Shown one piece after another: positions 6,259-7,588 of a stretch of DNA of 7,588 nt. The translations under genes and the position numbers were made by a program. The notes under the pieces were generated by a model. That model was not told the DNA's origin. It worked only from the letters and a program-made list of their open reading frames with translations, and ran no database searches. The first letter of the stretch is position 1, and every line of letters starts with the position of its first letter. The stretch spans positions 1 to 7,588 of the forward strand of contig JANQEF010000175.1 of assembly GCA_028278465.1 (NCBI GenBank), in the 5' to 3' direction. Source of the stretch: Dehalococcoidia bacterium (GTDB lineage: Bacteria; Chloroflexota; Dehalococcoidia; Lucifugimonadales; Lucifugimonadaceae).

Positions 6259-6873
6259 TTACTGCGCTCTATCCAGCCCTGTTGCGGTGTCCTGGATGTA
6301 GGCGACGATGTCCCAGATCTCTTCCTCGGCCAGGAACTTGTCGAACTGCGGCATCACGCTGTTGCCGCCCGACCGGATGAATGCGGCGAGACCAGCGTCC
6401 CCAAGGGTGCCGCGAGACTCCTTCAGGTTCGGAGGCAGCCTGCGGCCGGTGTCTCCCATGATCAGGCCAGTCTGAGTCGAGTAGAAGCTGAGGTTCGACT
6501 TGAGGTGAGGCACGGCAGGCCCATCGCCTTCGCCCGTGACGCCGTGACACACGGCGCAGTTGACGGCGTACAACTCTCCTGCGACCTCGGGGTCGTAGGG
6601 TCTTCGCTGGAACTCCGGCACAGCCAGCGGCACTTCGGGTCCGCCGACCGATTCGTAGGCGACCGACTGCGCGGGCGGCTGGAGGCGCGGCGGCTCCTGG
6701 GCGCGCTGCGACTGCGAGTAGTGCATCTCGGTGAAGATGTCGACCGGGTACGAGGTGGTTTCCTGCACGCTGCAAGCGGCTGCGACGAGCGCGAACAGGC
6801 CAAGCAGCCCTATGAGTGCCGAGCGGCGCCGCGCTATGCCCACCGATAGATTCCTTCTGGCCCGAGGAGTCAT
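6259..6873 (-). CDS. actE: Alternative complex III monohaem cytochrome c lipoprotein (ActE)
   Basis: This 204-residue protein starts with a basic, hydrophobic signal (residues 5-33) ending in a lipobox LVAAAC, with Cys34 as the lipid-modified residue. The mature N-terminus contains DIFTEMHYSQSQ (45-56) and a Pro-rich PPRLQPPAQSV stretch, resembling the conserved ActE leader that follows the lipid anchor. A class I cytochrome c domain follows (about 95-198). Its haem motif is CAVCH (Cys106, Cys109, His110), GEGDGPA comes just after it, and MPQF supplies Met174 as the likely sixth iron ligand. A C-terminal helix (EEEIWDIVAYIQ) packs as in other cytochromes c. In ACIII this subunit transfers electrons outside the membrane from the complex to the oxidase or its carrier. 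It overlaps actD by 4 bases. ActF does not follow; the next gene is ccmH. A generic cytochrome c is possible, but leader and context favour ActE. Confidence 0.88.
   Translation of the reverse strand: MTPRARRNLSVGIARRRSALIGLLGLFALVAAACSVQETTSYPVDIFTEMHYSQSQRAQEPPRLQPPAQSVAYESVGGPEVPLAVPEFQRRPYDPEVAGELYAVNCAVCHGVTGEGDGPAVPHLKSNLSFYSTQTGLIMGDTGRRLPPNLKESRGTLGDAGLAAFIRSGGNSVMPQFDKFLAEEEIWDIVAYIQDTATGLDRAQ
6870..6873 (-). other. ATGA stop/start overlap, actD to actE
   Basis: The tetranucleotide TCAT on the plus strand reads ATGA on the minus strand: the actE start ATG (6873-6871) shares bases with the actD stop TGA (6872-6870). No clear Shine-Dalgarno stands before it, so translation of actE probably depends on termination and re-initiation after actD. 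Confidence 0.85.
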
Positions 6874-7379
6874 GAGGCGTGCTTAATCTCCAGTGCACCG
6901 GCAGACTTCAGCACAGACTCGGCCTCCTGCGCACGCGTACTCTCCACGCTTATCACCACGCCTATCCAGCCTTCAGTGATGCGCTCGTCGTAGGCGCCCG
7001 GGTTCATGTTCGGAAGTCTCGACTCGAAGATGATGCCGATCACGGTGGCGATCACCGCTGCGAGCATCGTCATCTCGTACATGATGATGATCATTGCGAA
7101 CAGCGAGAGGATCGGCTTTCCGCCGGTCACCAGCGGGAACGCAATCTGGGTGCCCGCGGTCAGCAGGATTGCCGTCGTGAAGCCGATGATCGCCCCGAAG
7201 GCGGGGAACCGGAACAGGCGGTGCTGGGGCACGTATTCGCCGAACGCGCCCTCCGGGTACGGCGTGCCGGTCAACACGTCGAAGGTGCCGAGCTCAAAAC
7301 CGGCTTTGGCAAGCCCGTCCATGGCGTCGGCCGCCGGTTCCGCTTCCTGGAACAATCCGAGGATGCTGCGATCAGCCAT
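6870..7379 (-). CDS. actD: Alternative complex III subunit ActD (DUF3341)
   Basis: This 169-residue protein has the DUF3341 architecture of ActD. A soluble ferredoxin-like N-terminal part (about residues 4-55, starting ILGLFQEAEPAADAMDGLAK) is followed by two transmembrane helices (about 58-80 and 92-117). The loop between them carries TGGKPI (85-90) and the second helix begins with an E-T pair (YEMT, 101-104); both match ActD proteins that I know. A C-terminal soluble strand region (137-165) closes the fold. In ACIII the subunit anchors to the membrane next to the NrfD-like subunits; its chemistry is not well defined in the family. The ATG at 7379 has an AGGAG site 7 bases upstream. The gene lies 4 bases after the actC-like stop, and its TGA overlaps the actE ATG (ATGA), so co-expression is expected. 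Confidence 0.92.
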   Translation of the reverse strand: MADRSILGLFQEAEPAADAMDGLAKAGFELGTFDVLTGTPYPEGAFGEYVPQHRLFRFPAFGAIIGFTTAILLTAGTQIAFPLVTGGKPILSLFAMIIIMYEMTMLAAVIATVIGIIFESRLPNMNPGAYDERITEGWIGVVISVESTRAQEAESVLKSAGALEIKHAS

Positions 7380-7383
7380 CTGG

Positions 7384-7588
7384 CTACTCCTGTTCCCTCA
7401 GGATCGCGGGCACATCCGCCCTGCCGATCTTGATCTTGTCAACAAATACCTGGCTCTCCTTCTGCTCGAACAGCGGCACGAGCGGGAAGAACCTTGAGAA
7501 GAGAAGCATGAGGAACGTTACCCATGCGACAGACCAGATGAGAATCGACCATTCCACGAGGCTCGGGCGGTACGAATCCCATGTGTAG
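7384..7588 (-). CDS. actC: Alternative complex III NrfD-like membrane subunit (ActC), C-terminal fragment
   Basis: This is the last 67 residues of a gene that enters from the right edge; the reading frame ends at TAG (7386-7384). The fragment begins YTWDSYRPSLVEW and continues through one hydrophobic helix (about fragment residues 12-40) into FFPLVPLFEQKE, followed by a short charged tail. The order of a periplasmic Y.PS.VEW segment, a last transmembrane helix and a FP..P.FE exit is what I know from the C-termini of NrfD/PsrC-family subunits of alternative complex III. In that complex NrfD-like subunits sit in the membrane and bind quinol. The gene immediately downstream is actD, and the usual order is actC-actD-actE, so ActC is preferred over the paralogue ActF. 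Most of the protein is outside the window, so the family is fairly sure but the exact subunit rests on context. Confidence 0.8.
   Translation of the reverse strand, partial: YTWDSYRPSLVEWSILIWSVAWVTFLMLLFSRFFPLVPLFEQKESQVFVDKIKIGRADVPAILREQE
7387..7391 (-). promoter_or_regulatory. Shine-Dalgarno site of actD
   Basis: AGGAG read on the minus strand ends 7 bases before the actD ATG. It lies inside the last codons of the upstream actC-like gene, whose TAG stop falls between the site and the ATG. This supports the chosen actD start and tight coupling of the two genes. Confidence 0.75.

Noticed and set aside
6091..6849. Plus-strand open frame of about 250 residues antisense to actE and ccmH
   Set aside because: It spans two well-supported minus-strand genes and the gap between them, has no recognisable domain, and such open antisense frames are common in GC-rich DNA.
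1..7588. CRISPR arrays, tRNA or rRNA genes, insertion sequences, integrase sites
   Set aside because: None seen: coding is nearly continuous on one strand, with no direct repeat array, no transposase and no structured RNA signature.

Overview
The window is about 7.6 kb of GC-rich bacterial DNA in which every supported gene lies on the minus strand. Transcription therefore runs from the high to the low coordinates. Coding is almost continuous: one gene enters from the right edge, eight complete genes follow, and no gap exceeds about 55 bases. Three gene junctions are 4-base ATGA overlaps, which is typical of a translationally coupled operon.

In transcription order, the first block (7588 to 6259) is the end of an alternative complex III (ACIII) cluster: the C-terminus of an NrfD/ActC-type membrane subunit, ActD (DUF3341) and ActE (a monohaem cytochrome c lipoprotein). 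ACIII is a quinol-oxidising complex that replaces cytochrome bc1. The second block (6206 to 1294) is a System I cytochrome c maturation (Ccm) operon: CcmH, CcmF (haem lyase), a small CcmI-like membrane protein, a 426-residue exported and membrane-anchored protein that I do not recognise as a named family, and a CcmG/TlpA-like thioredoxin. The last gene (1238 to 18) encodes a lipoprotein with a long Thr/Pro/Ala linker and a glycosidase-like TIM-barrel domain. It has no obvious link to cytochromes and may be a separate unit.

The functional logic is clear for the first two blocks. The ACIII genes encode a c-type cytochrome complex, and the genes just downstream supply the enzymes that reduce apocytochrome cysteines (CcmG, CcmH) and attach haem (CcmF). 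ccmA to ccmE are not in this window and must lie elsewhere. An ActF gene, often found after actE, is also absent at that place.

The set of genes (ACIII, a Ccm system, long T/P/A-rich lipoprotein linkers, compact GC-rich coding) would suit an aerobic member of Chloroflexota or a similar lineage. This is inference from gene content only; ACIII also occurs in Bacteroidota, Acidobacteriota, Planctomycetota and others.

The most notable points are: (1) ccmH and ccmF lie in the same reading frame, separated by one TAG codon, with TTG as the first ccmF codon; (2) a CcmI-like cytosolic motif occurs in two adjacent genes, the small CcmI-like protein and the C-terminus of the unknown 426-residue protein, which makes the latter a candidate undescribed Ccm accessory factor.
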